DNA of 64,000 nucleotides from Tubulanus polymorphus. Lineage: Eukaryota > Nemertea > Palaeonemertea > Tubulaniformes > Tubulanidae. The notes under the pieces were generated by a model. The model did no database searches. It saw only the letters and a program-made list of their open reading frames with translations, and had not been told where the DNA came from. The position numbers and the translations under genes were made by a program. Within the stretch, counting starts at the first letter, position 1; each line of letters opens with the position of its first letter. The DNA lies in contig NC_134030.1 of assembly GCF_964204645.1 (NCBI RefSeq), positions 21,023,110 to 21,087,109 of the forward strand, written 5' to 3'. Below are positions 53,531 through 64,000 of this stretch, in pieces.

Positions 53531-53570
53531 AGCATAGAACTATAACGGAATTCCGTTATAGTTCTATGCT
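53531..53570. repeat. Perfect 40-base palindrome
   Basis: AGCATAGAACTATAACGGAA followed at once by its exact inverse complement, with no loop. Confidence 0.95.
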
Positions 53571-54566
53571 TTCAGTTAGATTCTGACTGCGAATGCAGGT
53601 GGCGCAGAATTGGACAGGCGACCAGTCTAAACATTACCTTAATCGCTTCAAAGACATGCCACATCAAGTTCGAATTCCGACAATGCAATAATTTTGTTAC
53701 CTATAATTCCCTCTTTGTGATTTAAGTAAATTAATGTTCATTGAATATACGTTGTTAAGGTCGTTTTCAAAGTTGTTATAGTTCAAACATATGTATAATA
53801 TGTAAACTATCCCTAATAAATGAAAACAAAAAAAACCTTTTTTTAAAAATTGTTGTTTATTTCTAAATGCAAATTCCTCATTTAACAAATTGTAAGTAGA
53901 CCAACCTACCGGTAGTATTAACTAAATTATGGATCATCATGCGCAAGGAGAGCATGTGCGACAGACTAGTTCATGCAACTGCCACCAGGAGCCTTTGAAA
54001 GAACCATATCTTCGGTTGAGCCATTTTGGTACAACGATACTTTTTACGTGGTAGCCCTTGTATATAGCTGGGTCCATATATCCAGCATATTGTTGACCCA
54101 GGTTGCGCTTCTTGGAAATAAGGCATATGTTATGAACTGTAGAATTATTTCGATGACGCTTCCCAGTGCGATATATGAACCAGTTAGGCAGAAACCCGTT
54201 ATCGCTGCTATGCAGCTATATTTATTTTTTTCACACTTTGTAACATGTATGTACTTATAAATGTCAGTCACTGAGTGCATTTGTTTATACTGAATAAATA
54301 TTTGAATTGAATTGTAATGATTACATTAGGTTTCACTAGAAATACTTTTTCGACGAGCTGCGTTACGAAAATAAACACAGATTTTTTGAAGACATGTTTG
54401 AATTGGATATGGATTTTTGAATGATATTTCAGGGAGTTTTGTGTATAGCATATGAACCGGTTTGTTACGCCGCAATCGTGGCGACGCGAGTCCAAGCTCC
54501 GGGAAGTAGTGATACCGATATGGAACAGTTTTTCAGTCCAGCCACCGAGATTTTGCGAAATCAGAA
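53571..54566. other. Upstream flank of INTS10
   Basis: No gene is recognised in about 53571-54420. About 54421-54566 is GC-richer and probably includes the promoter and 5' UTR of INTS10. Confidence 0.4.
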
Positions 54567-57500
54567 ATGGCGGCCTCTACAGCTGATAAACAACAATCAG
54601 GCCCAGTCGGCGCCGGTAATAATGAAGAATGGATGGTTAATCGAGCTCGACACAGTCTCAGAACTGATCCGTGCGCCGCTAAATCATGGCTGTTAACCGC
54701 TCGAACGATGTTCCCCGGTAACTTCCAAATACAGGTACGTTTCTTTAAAAAAGCCGTTCGAAAACTAGGGCAGGCCCTCCCCCTGTCCCCCCAGCGCACA
54801 GCAAGCTTATCTCTTATCAGCTTATCGTTCGCGGCTCAGTTAATTTCATCATAATATACCGAAATCGATAATCGTCACCTGTTCTCTCCCTCCTCTCTCT
54901 GATCGGTTTTCGCCCACCTCCCCCCCACCCCTGTTTTAGTCTGGCACCCGTCTCCTCTCCCCTTGTTTTCTCTCTCCGTCGCTGTCGGTACTTAGGAGGA
55001 ACCTCTCACTCTCCTCCCTCAACCCGCCAACGAAATTGGCCCGCCATTTATACCCGTAGTCATTATCAGTCATATCGAACCAGGATCGGCATTTTAAAGT
55101 TAGATTTCATCGTTAGATAGCCTAGGCCTAATTAGTTTTATTTTTTGTTTTTATTTTTCCAGTTCGAAGCTTATACGATCGAGAAAAACGAGAAGAATCT
55201 TCGAGAGGCGGCGAAATTACTGCAAGAAATGTACGTTTCATTCGTAACATGAATTTCACAGTTTCGTTTTGCGTTTGATGAAAAATTCTCATCGTACTTT
55301 CACGTTTTTTCAGGTTTGCTAATTTCGCCAATGAGCCGCAATTGTGGACAGAAATAAAGGCTATCACCGACGCTTTGGCGGCTGAGGTGCTGGATTCCAA
55401 AACACAATTCATGATTGGTAAAGATTAAACCAGATACTGATCGTCCACACTTCACATGTGTTCATTGCGTCACCTGAGACATTTTTAATTGAAAATTAAC
55501 TACAGATATTAGACATTTTATCAGCACACTTTCAAAAACTGATCGTCCACACTTCACATGTGTTCAGTGCTTCACCTGAGACATTTCTAATTCAAAATGA
55601 ACTACAAACACCAGATATTAGACATTTTATCAGCACACTTTCAAAAACTGATCGTCCACACTTCACATGTGTTCAGGACTTCACCTGGGACATTTCTAAT
55701 TCAAAATGAACTACAAACACCAGATATTAGACATTTTATCAGCACACTTTCAAAAACTGATCGTCCACACTTCACATGTGTTCAGTGCTTCACCTGAGAC
55801 ATTTCTAATTCAAAATGAACTACAAACACCAGATATTAGACATTTTATCAGCACACTTTCAAAAACTGATCGTCCACACTTCACATGTGTTCAGGACTTC
55901 ACCTGGGACATTTCTAATTCAAAATGAACTACAAACACCAGATATTAGACATTTTATCAGCACACTTTCAAAAACTGATCGTCCACACTTCACATGTGTT
56001 CAGTGCTTCACCTGAAACATTTTTAATTGAAAATGAACTACAAACACCAGATATTAGACATTTTATCAGCACACTTTCAAAAACAGATCGTCCACACTTC
56101 ACATGTGTTCAGTGCTTCACCTGAGACTTTTGTAATTGGGAATGAACTACAAACACCAGATATTAGACATTTTATCAGCACACTTTCAGAAACTGATCGT
56201 CCACACTTCACATGTGTTCAGTGCTTCACCTGAGACATTTCTAATTGAAAATGAACTACAAATACCAGACATTAGACATTTTATCAGCACACTTTCAAAA
56301 ACTGATCGTCCACACTTCACATGTTTTCCAGATTTGGTATCCCTGATTCCGCCCGAGGTTCAGTGTCACATGTTATTCAAGATGGCCGACGAGACGCACG
56401 ATATAATCGAACAATGTCGCCTGAAACTGTTGGCTCTCGCTCGATTTCCACATTTACTCTCGTTACACGGGGTAAGTAGAATCCTCCAGGTGTCGCTAGT
56501 GTACGGTAGGACATCAACTACTGCGACAATAGAGTATTCTACTAGTGGCAAGTGAGGATCTATCAGGTGTCGCTAGTGTGCAGTAGGACATCAACTACTG
56601 CGGCAATAGAGGATTACGCTTTTGGCAAGTGAGGATCCACCAGGTGTCGCTAGTGTGCAGTAGGACATCAGCTACGGCTGCAATAGAGGATTCTACTAGT
56701 GGCAAGTGTGGATCCACCAGGTGTCGCTAGTAGTTACTCTTCAATTTAAATTAAAATCAAATTTTCTTCTCTGAGTAAATCAATTATCACTGAAGACTAT
56801 ACCAGTACACTGACAGTAGATAAGTGTGAGTGTTTTTCGAGGCCTGTTCGACGATCAGATTTGGATTCGCAATTTTAAAAATTCTGACCTAAAAATCGAA
56901 AATTGAAAATGAACTGATGAACTGAACAACACCGCCTGGTAGCATGATGCGGTACTAACATTAATGTTTTTTCTATTTTCAGACTGAACTCGTCGACACT
57001 TTGATTTCAACGGAGAAACATTCGCACCAACAAACCCCTCTCAACAGCTACCGGAAATACCTCGGTGAATACAGCTTATTTTAACTTGTCTTCAGAATTT
57101 CAGATATTTTTAACCCATCTAGTGCGTTTACCATACTATGCGAAGTTTACCCGCTCTATGTAATATTGCACCTACACCGCAGTGCGGTGTATCCATCTAA
57201 TTATGAATTAGTCAAAATCCCTATTGAAAGGAGGCAAAACCTATCACATTATAGATATTAGCGCCTAATGATACACTGCACTGCAGGGTTGCACAATATA
57301 GCAGTATATCCATTACACACCGCACTGCAGGGTAGACACAATATAGCAGTATGCCTCATACACCGCACTGCGAAGACACAATACAGCAGTATATCCATTA
57401 TACACCGCACTGCAGGGTGGACAATATAGCGCTATGCCTGTTACACACTGCACTGAAGTGAAATTTACAAAAAAAATCTCCAGAAGCTATGGGGTATTAA

Positions 57501-60500
57501 ACAGTCGACAATAACAGGTTGAACAAATTCTAAATTGTGTTCTTGCAGTTTGTGATGTGTTGCCGCTGTTGTTGAAATCGGCGAATTTGAATCTCGGTCA
57601 CAAAACGCTGTATCGCTGGCTTCAGAAATCCATCGATTTCTACGTGTGCTACGCGACGCGACCGGCGCCACCTAGTGAGCTGAATGACAACACTTCAGGT
57701 TTGTATCTATTTCACCTAAAGTTAGAACCACTCAGTCTCAGGGTGCGGCTGCTTAACCTGCAAATCAGGGAAAGTCGGGGAATTTTCTTTTGTTGAAGAT
57801 AGTCGGGGAATTTTATTTTAAAAGGAAGCTCAGTCAGGATATTATATGAACTTTGAACTAAGGGACAAATGAAATTTTTATGGATATTTTCTAAAAACAA
57901 GGAAAAAAGAAAATGTTGGGTTTCTTTTTTTTCGAGGAGTATATGTTGAGATTGCTAGATCACTTGAAAAACAGTTTCTGTCTTTGTCTTACACGTATTT
58001 GACTGTTAATTGCTTGAATTCTTAGCAGACCACATCAGGGAAAACAACATGCCAGGGAAAAGTCAGGAAAAAAGTCCATTAGTGGCTAAAACTGTTTTAG
58101 AAAAGTAATTCTGAAATTCCCTGATTTTCCCCTTTATTCCCTGATCTGTACGAACCCTGCAAATGCTTTACCAATGTTTATTTTGTAGATGTGTTTGCTG
58201 GACGGCGCGGTTCAGTGATACAGGGTCTCACCGAGAAAGAAAGCTACATCTCGAACCCGTGGAACAGTTTATACGAAACGATGCATTTAATAGGATTACA
58301 CATGGGCTGGCAGAATACGAACCTGCTCGTGAAAAACAGGTACGCGAAAATTACCCCCCTCAGAAAATTTGCTGTCTGTACCCTGCACCCAATCAGACAA
58401 TCTGCTGCCTGTACCATGCACCCCCTCAGACAATCTGCTGTCTGTACCCTGCACCCCCTCAGACAATCTGCTGTCTGTACCCTGCACCCCTTCAGACAAT
58501 CTGCTGTCTGTACCCTGCACCCCTTCAGACAATCTGCTGTCTGTACCCTGCACCCCTTCAGACAATCTGCTGTCTGTACCCTGCACCCCATCAGACAATC
58601 TGCTGTCTGTACCCTGCACCCCTTCAAACAATCTGCTGTCTGTACCCTGCACTCCCTCGGAAAATCTGCTGTCTGTACCCTGCACCCCTTCAGACAATCT
58701 GCTGTCTGTACCCTGCACCCCATCAGACAATCTGCTGCCTGTACCCTGCACCCCTTCAGACAATCTGCTGTCTGGACCCTGCACCCCTTCAGACAATCTG
58801 CTGTCTGTACCCTGCACTCCCTCAGACAATCTGCTGTCTGTACCCTGCACCCCTTCAGACAATCTGCTGTCTGTACCCTGCACCCCATCAGACAATCTGC
58901 TGTCTGTACCCTGCACCCCATCAGACAATCTGCTGTTCTGCACCCCTTCCGATAATCTGCTGTCTAAACCCTGCCTGTCACTCCCCCTAAAACTGCTGTC
59001 TGTACCCCTGTTGGCATCCCCACTGTGATTACTGGGTCCTAAATCACCGGTATCCCTTGCATTCTAGCCCCTGTTTCATTGAAATAACTGACTGTTTGTT
59101 TGTTGATTTCTATTTACAGTGTTGAGTCTCGATGGCAGCTGGCGTTTCAACTTTACCGCGACATGAAGCAGAAAACCGGCGCGGCGTCCGTCACCGCGAA
59201 ACAGGTTCTATTCTCGTGTATGGTTCTGCTGTTCGAGTGTTTATATCAATATTGCAGTATGAGTTATCCGGATCAGTTCGCCAGTGAGTTCAATCGCTTT
59301 TATTCGCAAACATTTCAATAGCTTTCTTGTAATCCCGTCTGAGATTTCTATTTGATTCATATCTACGTTAGACCTGACTACCTAATACTATTTGAGAGTA
59401 GTTACTGCTACTCTTTCGAGAGCTTTATTACTGTAAAAAATATCAGAATATTCTCAAAATAACATTTTTATTCAACCTTTTATTATAATCGCTTATATTC
59501 GCAAGAATGTTTTCTAAGCTATAACTACTCTTCATCACTATTTTCGATGTCGATGTATTTCAGATAATGCCGCCCCCGGCAGCCCATCACTGGTTCTAAT
59601 TGAAGCAATGAAGGCCAACATTGATGAACGAACAATTGAGTAAGTGATGATCTTACGGGCTAACATAGATCTGCTTTAGAAATGGGCCCCATCCGCTGTG
59701 GGCCGAATCCCCGAACTAAGGGTCTGTGTACTGTTGGACACGTAGAACATCCATGGAATATTTGGTGTTGATCTAATAAAAACTCGTAGAGTAGCTGTGA
59801 TAACTGGGTTTAGAATAAATAACTAGATGAGTAGTGCTATATAGGTTAACTATTTATTTGACGTATGAGCTTTGGCTACTAATGAATGGAAGCTTCTATA
59901 CATTAGGAGCGAAAGCTCGCGCGTCAAATAAATAGTTAACCAATATAGCACTACTCATCTAGATATTAAGATATCATCTAGAATATGGGCCCTATCCATT
60001 GTGGAACGAATCCCTGAACTAAGGGTCCGTGTACTGTTGGAGTGATAGAACATACGTGGAATATTTGGTGATGATCTGATAAAAACTGTACGATTAGTTG
60101 CGATTCATAGTGCAACTGGCCCCATGAGCTTAAGAGAGTTTGTTATTTTATTATCGTTTATTTTTCATGAATTACGCAATCTACGTTCCAGACCGCGGCC
60201 GAAGAAACTGCGAACCGAGTCGCAGTCGGTTCCGAGAGTTCACGTTTCGAAGTCGATCGTAAAAGGCGACGAGGTCGTGTTGTATTTACAAACGGCGTTG
60301 AAATGTTGGGACCTGCTTCACACGGAGGAACTCGAAAAAGGTGCGAAACGATCGCTTGAAACCAGTCATTACCGAAATCTTTTCTTCCGACGCTTATACG
60401 ATTACTCAAATTAATTAACCAGGGTCGCTATGACTCCTGATTTCCTTAACCCTTTCAGTGCTGACTAATTAATACCCTATAGTGCTGGAGAAAATTTGAA

Positions 60501-63500
60501 AATTCTAAAAAATTCCACCCTAGTGTGTTGAACAATGGGAATACCACTATAGTGCGTCTACATCGCAGTGCGGTGTATCGTTAGTTACTAGTATTTCACT
60601 ATGTTTGACACTTGCTGCCATTTTTCAATAGAGATAATTACAAATTACTAATTACATTAATACACCGCAGTGCGGTGTACTAGCAAAATCCATCACTGAT
60701 TTATACACCGCACTGCGGTGTAGACGCACTGAAAGGGTTAAAAATTCCTTCAAAACGAATAATTCTTTTACATGTGCTTAACCCTTTCAGTGCGTCTACA
60801 CCGCCTTTTAATCCGACTGATTCGAATTTTTTTCTCTTAAGATTTTAACAGTTTGTTACATCACTGGCGCTCGGACGGCTGGACGTGGTTTAAATCGTTT
60901 GATGTTGATCGACTGATCTATCAGGGCAAATTTCTCGAAGCAGTCGTCAGGATACAAGCGCTGCCCGCAACGCAAAAAACATCCACCCAGGTAAATTACC
61001 GCGTGGATCCACTTGTCGTTTATTCTGAACCTGCTAATACAACGTGGAAGAACCCAGTTCCACAGTTGTGGAATAAGATCCAAGTTCGCCAGTTGTAAAT
61101 TCAAAATCCAGTTTCACGGTTGTGGATTCCAAACCCCAGCTCCAGAGTTTTTGTTTCAGAACCAAGTTCCACAGTTGTTGATTCAGAACCCAGTTCCCCA
61201 GTTGTAGATTCAGGACCCAGCTCCACAGTTGTAGATTCGGGGCTCAGTTCCGTTATTGATTCAGAACTCGATTCCACAGTTGTGGATTCAGCCCCAGTTC
61301 CACAGTTGCAAATCCAAGATCCAATTCCACAGTTGTGCATATAGAACACAGTTCCTTCAGTCTTGCTTGTGAGGTTCGTCGTCATGACTCTTCAATATTT
61401 AGAAACTAACCGATTCAAAAGAATTAAATCTAACACAGCTCCAGAACTGAACCGATACGGGATATGTGGAACTGGGTCCTGCTAGCAGGCTGTATTTAAA
61501 CGAGGTTGAATTTTCAAGTCTTTAATCTAATGAGTTTGAATAATTGTAGATATGTCGCAGTATACAGTTAGCTTGCTGCCACTGCTGTCTGGGCAACCGC
61601 GGGGTGAGTTTCAAAATGTTTCCTCAAGTTTTCCACGAAAAATTGCAAGTTTAACCCTTTCAGTGCGTCTACACCGCAGTGCGGTGTATGAATCGGTGAT
61701 AGATTTTGCTAGTTCACCGCACTGCGGTGTATTGATTTGTAATTACTAATTATCTCTATTGAAAAATGGCAGCACCTGTCAAACATGGTGAAATATTAGT
61801 AACTAACGATATAAATGAAGAAATCCCACACTTCGAATTTGAAATTATACTATCAAATTTATTATTACGTAACCACAACGTTTCTGCTGTTGACTAACAT
61901 TCATTCCACCTGATGACGGCTGTTAGTCAACAGCCGAAACGTTGTGGTTTCGTAATAATAAATTTGATAGTATAATTTCAAATTCGAAGTGTGGGTTTTC
62001 TTCATTTATCTACAGTTTACTCGGATTATAGTGTTTATTCGACAACTAACTAACGATATACCGCGCCAGGGTGTAGATGCTCTTTAGTGCTATTCCCATT
62101 ATTCAACACACAAGGGTGGAATTTTTCAGAATTTTCAAATTATCTTCAGCACTATAGGGTATTGATTAGCCAGCACTGAAAGGGTTAAAGGTGGTTTAGT
62201 TTGAATTGTTGTCCTCATCGAAAACATTAAGTAAACAGGGGCAACTAAACCATGAATTGAGTTTAACCCTTCCAGTGCGGTGTATAAATCCACAATGGAC
62301 TTAGCTAGTACACTGCATCACGGTGTAGTGATGTAATTAGTAATACATTTCTATCACTATTCAAAGATGTTAACGTCTGTCAGACAGTGAACGATGCACT
62401 GCACCGCGGTGTAGACATACTACAGCGGTATTCCCATTAATAGAACCCACTGGGGTGGAATTTTTAAAACTTTCAAATTAGCTCCGGCATATTTGGGTAT
62501 TAATTAGTCGGTAATGAAAGGGTAAACTTTTTCTTGAAATCGTACCCAGGCTTCAATTTCCTTTTAACAATTAAGTTTTTGTAAAATGTGATTATTTTCT
62601 AGCACGCATGCGATGTCCTGTTGAATCTGGTCTCCTCGTTGCCGACTCGAGAATCCGCGCCGATTCAAACGCAGTTCGCACAAGGCGTGGGGCGCCACCT
62701 GTGGCTACTGCCGTGCATCGATGTCGAGATTCTACCGTATTGTATCGAAATGTTAGTTTCATCGCTGAAAGTGAGTTTCAATTGAAAATTATTTCTCAAT
62801 TTTTCTAGCTTCTGTCATCGATCACCTTATGACATCATCAAAATACTTACCATTGATATGATCTATAGACACTTTTATGAAACATGGCTCCCTCCATAAA
62901 TCCCCCTATGACATCACCACATTATCCACTAGTGTTTTGATCTACTGGCTCTTGTAGATTAAGACATCTGCCTCCATAAATCCCCCTATGATGTCACCGA
63001 ATTTTCGACTAGTGATTTGATCTAAATGTACTTCTAGAAAAGATGCCATCATTAGTTCTCCCTATGACATCATCAAATTGCGTACCATTTTATCTATAGA
63101 CACTTCTAGAAAAGATGACCACCTTCATAAATCCCAAAATGACATCATCAAATATCTACTGATAAGACTGGATAGGTGTATAAGAGTTATTGAATTTGAT
63201 GATGTGATAGGGGGATTTATGGAGGCAAAAGTATTTTCTTTGTGTCTATATTAAATTTAAATTCGTATGATTTGAAATTTGGCAATGGATTTTGTTTTTT
63301 TCACAGGAAAAGGCGTTCTCCAATAAAGAGTACAATGACATGTGTTTGGGTCACATGCTAGTTTTACTGCAATACGATTGGCCGAAGCAGCAGACGTTAT
63401 TCGACCAGGCGATGACTAGAATCCGGTCCCGAGGGTCGTTCACTTACAACATATTCTTCAACTACATCATCAGTATCCATTTTCAATGTTGAAATCATCT

Positions 63501-64000
63501 TTTCAGTGTAAAGTTTAAGAGCAGCTTTTCTAGGTAGAAACAAATCGAATTTGTCAATTTTCAGTCAAAATTAGTTGATTTTTGAGCAATATGGTGAAAT
63601 TTTTGTCAAAATGGTTCAAATTTTGAGCAAAATTGTGAAATTTTTCATAAAAGATGAATTTCTAAAGTTTTTTTTTCTGGTTCCACTGGGCATACTGATT
63701 TCCCAGTTATTTTCTTCGTAACCATCTATTTGTTCAGATATTGATATTTTGGAGGAATTCGCTTACGTGAAAACTAAAGAGGGCGGAAAAGTGACATTAG
63801 ACATTCTACCGATCAGTACTAAGAGTATAGCACAGTAAGTTTCAATGGGAATTCGGGGGTTCAGAGCGCTCCACTCCTGACAATTGATAGTTTGAATCCC
63901 GACAGTGACAGGTTTCTTTCTGTAGTTCTTCTCTGCACTCTCCATGAAAGTGACAGATATTCCACTCTGAGCTCTCCACCCCCGATAATTGATAGTTCAA
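54567..64000 (+). CDS. INTS10: Integrator complex subunit 10, 3' end outside window
   Basis: Fifteen coding exons: 54567-54734, 55163-55230, 55314-55417, 56332-56471, 56983-57064, 57549-57698, 58189-58339, 59120-59283, 59564-59639, 60192-60340, 60842-60990, 61550-61603, 62603-62770, 63307-63472 and 63738-63834. Every phase fits, giving 628 residues so far, against about 710 in vertebrate INTS10. Recognised by order and motifs: AAKSWLLTAR near the start, VCDVLPLL, IQGLTEKESYISNPW, IQLACCHCCLG, MCLGHMLVLLQYDWP, and NIDILEEFAYVKTKEGGKV near the right edge. It is a helical scaffold protein of the nuclear Integrator complex, which attenuates transcription and processes snRNA 3' ends. It works in a module with INTS13 and INTS14. 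The remaining C-terminal exon or exons lie past 64000. Introns are packed with repeats, two of them almost wholly. Confidence 0.95.
55432..56331 (+). repeat. 109-base satellite, array 5, filling INTS10 intron 3
   Basis: About eight monomers. The array starts about 15 bases inside intron 3 (55418-56331) and runs to its last base. The acceptor 'CACTTCACATGTTTTCCAG' is a modified monomer piece (normally 'CACTTCACATGTGTTCAG'). Confidence 0.95.
56472..56735 (+). repeat. 77-base satellite in INTS10 intron 4
   Basis: Three to four monomers start right after the splice donor of exon 4. The unit length is 77 bases, measured between successive 'GGCAAGTGAGGATC' motifs. Confidence 0.92.
57100..57460. 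mobile_element. Degenerate ACACCGCACTGC repeat element in INTS10 intron 5
   Basis: Diverged member of the TTAACCCTTTCAGTGC family, with several 'ACACCGCACTGCAGGGT' motifs partly in tandem. Confidence 0.6.
58360..58975 (+). repeat. 33-base minisatellite in INTS10 intron 7
   Basis: About 18 units of 'CCCTGCACCCCTTCAGACAA' plus 'TCTGCTGTCTGTA'. The array begins about 20 bases after the donor at 58340. As 33 is a multiple of three, frames of 215-275 codons stay open on both strands without being genes. Confidence 0.95.
59670..60075. mobile_element. Direct repeats flanking a fold-back in INTS10 intron 9
   Basis: About 59675-59790 and 59980-60095 are diverged direct copies ('GAACTAAGGGTC(T/C)GTGTACT'). 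Between them, about 59823-59866 and 59919-59962 are inverted arms ('GATGAGTAGTGCTATAT' against its inverse), enclosing a 50-base loop. Confidence 0.75.
60446..60742. mobile_element. TTAA-bounded MITE in INTS10 intron 10
   Basis: Starts TTAACCCTTTCAGTGC and ends GCACTGAAAGGGTTAA. Inner 'ACACCGCAGTGCGGTGTA' palindromes are present. About 297 bases, no coding content. TTAA at both ends is the target preference of piggyBac-type elements. Confidence 0.75.
60779..60812. mobile_element. Truncated end of the same MITE family
   Basis: TTAACCCTTTCAGTGCGTCT with 'ACACCGC', just upstream of the acceptor of INTS10 exon 11. Confidence 0.6.
61035..61345 (-). repeat. 'CCCAGTTCCACAGTTGT' minisatellite in INTS10 intron 11
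   Basis: About ten units of roughly 27-30 bases with 'AACCCAGTTCCACAGTTGTG'. It is the inverse complement of the repeat at 36235-36768. Confidence 0.88.
61650..62188. mobile_element. MITE of the TTAACCCTTTCAGTGC family with nested insertion
   Basis: TTAACCCTTTCAGTGC at about 61652 and GCACTGAAAGGGTTAA ending at about 62187 bound the copy. The inside matches the 60446-60742 copy in inverse order, except for extra sequence at about 61814-62045. Confidence 0.75.
61814..62045. mobile_element. Nested long hairpin inserted in the MITE
   Basis: Arms at about 61816-61899 and 61921-62010 are near-perfect inverses ('CACTTCGAATTTGAAATTAT' against its inverse) with a ~20-base loop. 'ACTAACGATATA' occurs on both sides, as expected for a target-site duplication. 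Confidence 0.8.
62262..62527. mobile_element. Diverged MITE of the TTAACCCTTTCAGTGC family
   Basis: TTTAACCCTTCCAGTGCGG at the left and 'AATGAAAGGGTAAA' at the right, with an inner 'GCACTGCACCGCGGTGTAGA' motif. It lies in INTS10 intron 12 beside the previous copy. Confidence 0.65.
62820..63225 (+). repeat. 'CCCCTATGACATCA' repeat in INTS10 intron 13
   Basis: Five to six imperfect units of about 80-90 bases with 'CTCCATAAATCCCCCTATGA', the last one inverted. Same family as the VWA intron repeat at 14840-15345. Confidence 0.8.

Noticed and set aside
53973..54854. Frames of 91-95 codons upstream of and overlapping INTS10 exon 1
   Set aside because: Only the frame starting at 54567 matches INTS10 and joins in phase to the next exon. 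The others have no support.
55597..56555. Series of 66-73-codon frames beginning MNYKHQILDILSAHF
   Set aside because: One per 109-base satellite monomer, inside INTS10 intron 3. The same frame appears at other arrays far from genes.
58163..59028. Frames of 215-275 codons on both strands
   Set aside because: 33-base repeat inside INTS10 intron 7. Only the first part (58189-58339) is coding.

Overview
The window is nuclear DNA of an invertebrate animal. Genes are split by introns with ordinary GT/AG junctions, long AT-rich stretches lie between genes, and tandem and fold-back repeats are abundant. The CUB/C-type lectin/LDLa/LRR/7TM receptor resembles the molluscan GRL101 family. Together with two intronless rhodopsin-class receptors and the exon-by-exon match to metazoan INTS10, this suggests a lophotrochozoan (mollusc, annelid or brachiopod). 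I cannot name the species.

Layout. 1-5376 (+): 3' part of a GRL101-like receptor with a 7-base frameshifting deletion near 2325. 6556-8379 (-): a small secreted cysteine-rich protein whose first coding intron is mostly a GGAGAC hexamer array. 8654-9589 (+): an orphan copy of only the 7TM part of the receptor. 10994-17680 (-): a complete eight-exon secreted protein with two von Willebrand A domains. 19361-20290: a 27-base minisatellite. 22041-28471 (-): an intact second GRL101-like receptor of about 1930 residues, in inverted orientation to the first. 30891-31841 (-): an intronless class A GPCR. 33856-36149 (+): a secreted phospholipase A2 gene of four exons, flanked by inverted copies of one repeat element. 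38320-38859 (-): a two-exon, 50-residue cystine-knot peptide gene. 41860-43012: pentamer-based satellites. 43214-44314 (+): a second intronless peptide-type GPCR. 45420-53530: mostly retroelement debris, with a short SH3-SH2 adaptor (GRB2-like, no C-terminal SH3) at 51173-51994 (-). 54567 to the right edge (+): INTS10 (Integrator subunit 10), 15 coding exons visible and the last one or more outside.

How it fits together. The two receptor copies, the 7TM fragment and their 3' flanks form an inverted, partly degraded duplication, with signs of recent sequence homogenisation over TM5-TM7. Several genes encode secreted or surface proteins (lectin-like receptors, VWA protein, phospholipase A2, knottin). 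That would suit external recognition or defence, but no shared pathway is shown. INTS10 and the GRB2-like gene are housekeeping or signalling genes unrelated to these.

The introns are unusually informative. The same few repeat families recur across unrelated genes: a 109-base satellite, a 77-base satellite, a 'CCCCTATGACATCA' repeat, an 'ACAACTGTGGAACTGG' repeat, and TTAACCCTTTCAGTGC fold-back elements. In places they make up nearly the whole intron, up to the splice sites. All exon boundaries were read by eye from splice signals and reading phase.
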